From Magnetococcales bacterium (lineage in GTDB: Bacteria > Pseudomonadota > Magnetococcia > Magnetococcales > Magnetaquicoccaceae): a stretch of 49,620 bases of DNA. Shown piece by piece: positions 49,301-49,620 of this stretch. The notes under the pieces were generated by a model that ran no database searches, had not been told where the DNA came from, and saw only the letters and a list, made by a program, of their open reading frames with translations. How positions within the stretch are numbered: position 1 is the stretch's first letter; each line of letters starts with the position of its first letter. The position numbers were made by a program, and so were the translations under genes. The DNA is taken from positions 1 through 49,620 of the forward strand of contig JADGAY010000004.1 in the NCBI GenBank assembly GCA_015231775.1. The letters run 5' to 3'.

Positions 49301-49620
49301 GGGACGAGCAGTCCGGGCAGATCGAGGAGGTGGGGTTCGATCTCTACAACCAGATGTTGAAAGAGGCGGTGGAGGCGCTGCGGGCCGGTCACGGGCAACC
49401 GCTGCCGGCGGGAACGAAGGCGGAGGAGGAGTTCTCCCCGGTCATCAACCTGCACCTCTCCACCCACATCCCGGACGACTACGTGCCGGACGTGCGCCAG
49501 CGGCTCACGCTCTACAAGCGCATCGCCACCTTGGAGACCGCCGAGGATCTGCGGGAGATGCGCGCCGAACTGACCGACCGTTTCGGCCCCCTGCCCGACT
49601 CCACCTCCAACCTGTTGCGG
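46333..49620 (+). CDS. mfd: transcription-repair coupling factor Mfd, 3'-truncated by the window end
   Basis: Frame 1 is open from GTG 46333 to the last base ([17 protein letters not shown]...). Motifs: [146 protein letters not shown]. Confidence 0.95.
   Translation, partial: [1096 protein letters not shown]

Overview
The window is a gene-dense, high-GC bacterial chromosome segment. It looks like a motile, Gram-negative proteobacterium; a Magnetococcia-like lineage is possible but not proven. The first ~1.1 kb is visibly AT-rich and differs in composition from the rest. Housekeeping genes include uup (ABC-F), rsmB, purH, rsmA, mtnA, prmA and mfd; mfd starts at a GTG, runs off the right edge and is missing from the ORF track. 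Signalling genes are dense: four large hybrid histidine kinases, a REC-GGDEF-EAL protein, a TorR/OmpR-like regulator with a periplasmic binding protein, and two CheX-like proteins. Two glycan loci are present (waaC/GT2/GT4/rfbD, and GT4/methyltransferases/deacetylase). A motA-motB-like operon carries two PilZ-domain genes. The observations most worth following up are: (1) a MotB-like protein whose transmembrane helix lacks the ion-binding Asp, next to a canonical MotA; (2) a three-hairpin intergenic repeat, present in tandem at 15750-16000 and as a diverged copy at 42361-42466 that keeps its stems despite sequence change; (3) a nested palindrome element at 19966-20303 with a related copy near 37750; (4) an AT-rich HEPN-like module with an operator-like palindrome at the left edge; (5) a RelE/ParE-type toxin-antitoxin pair inside a binding-protein/hybrid-kinase/regulator locus. 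All calls are from reading the sequence; no database search was run.
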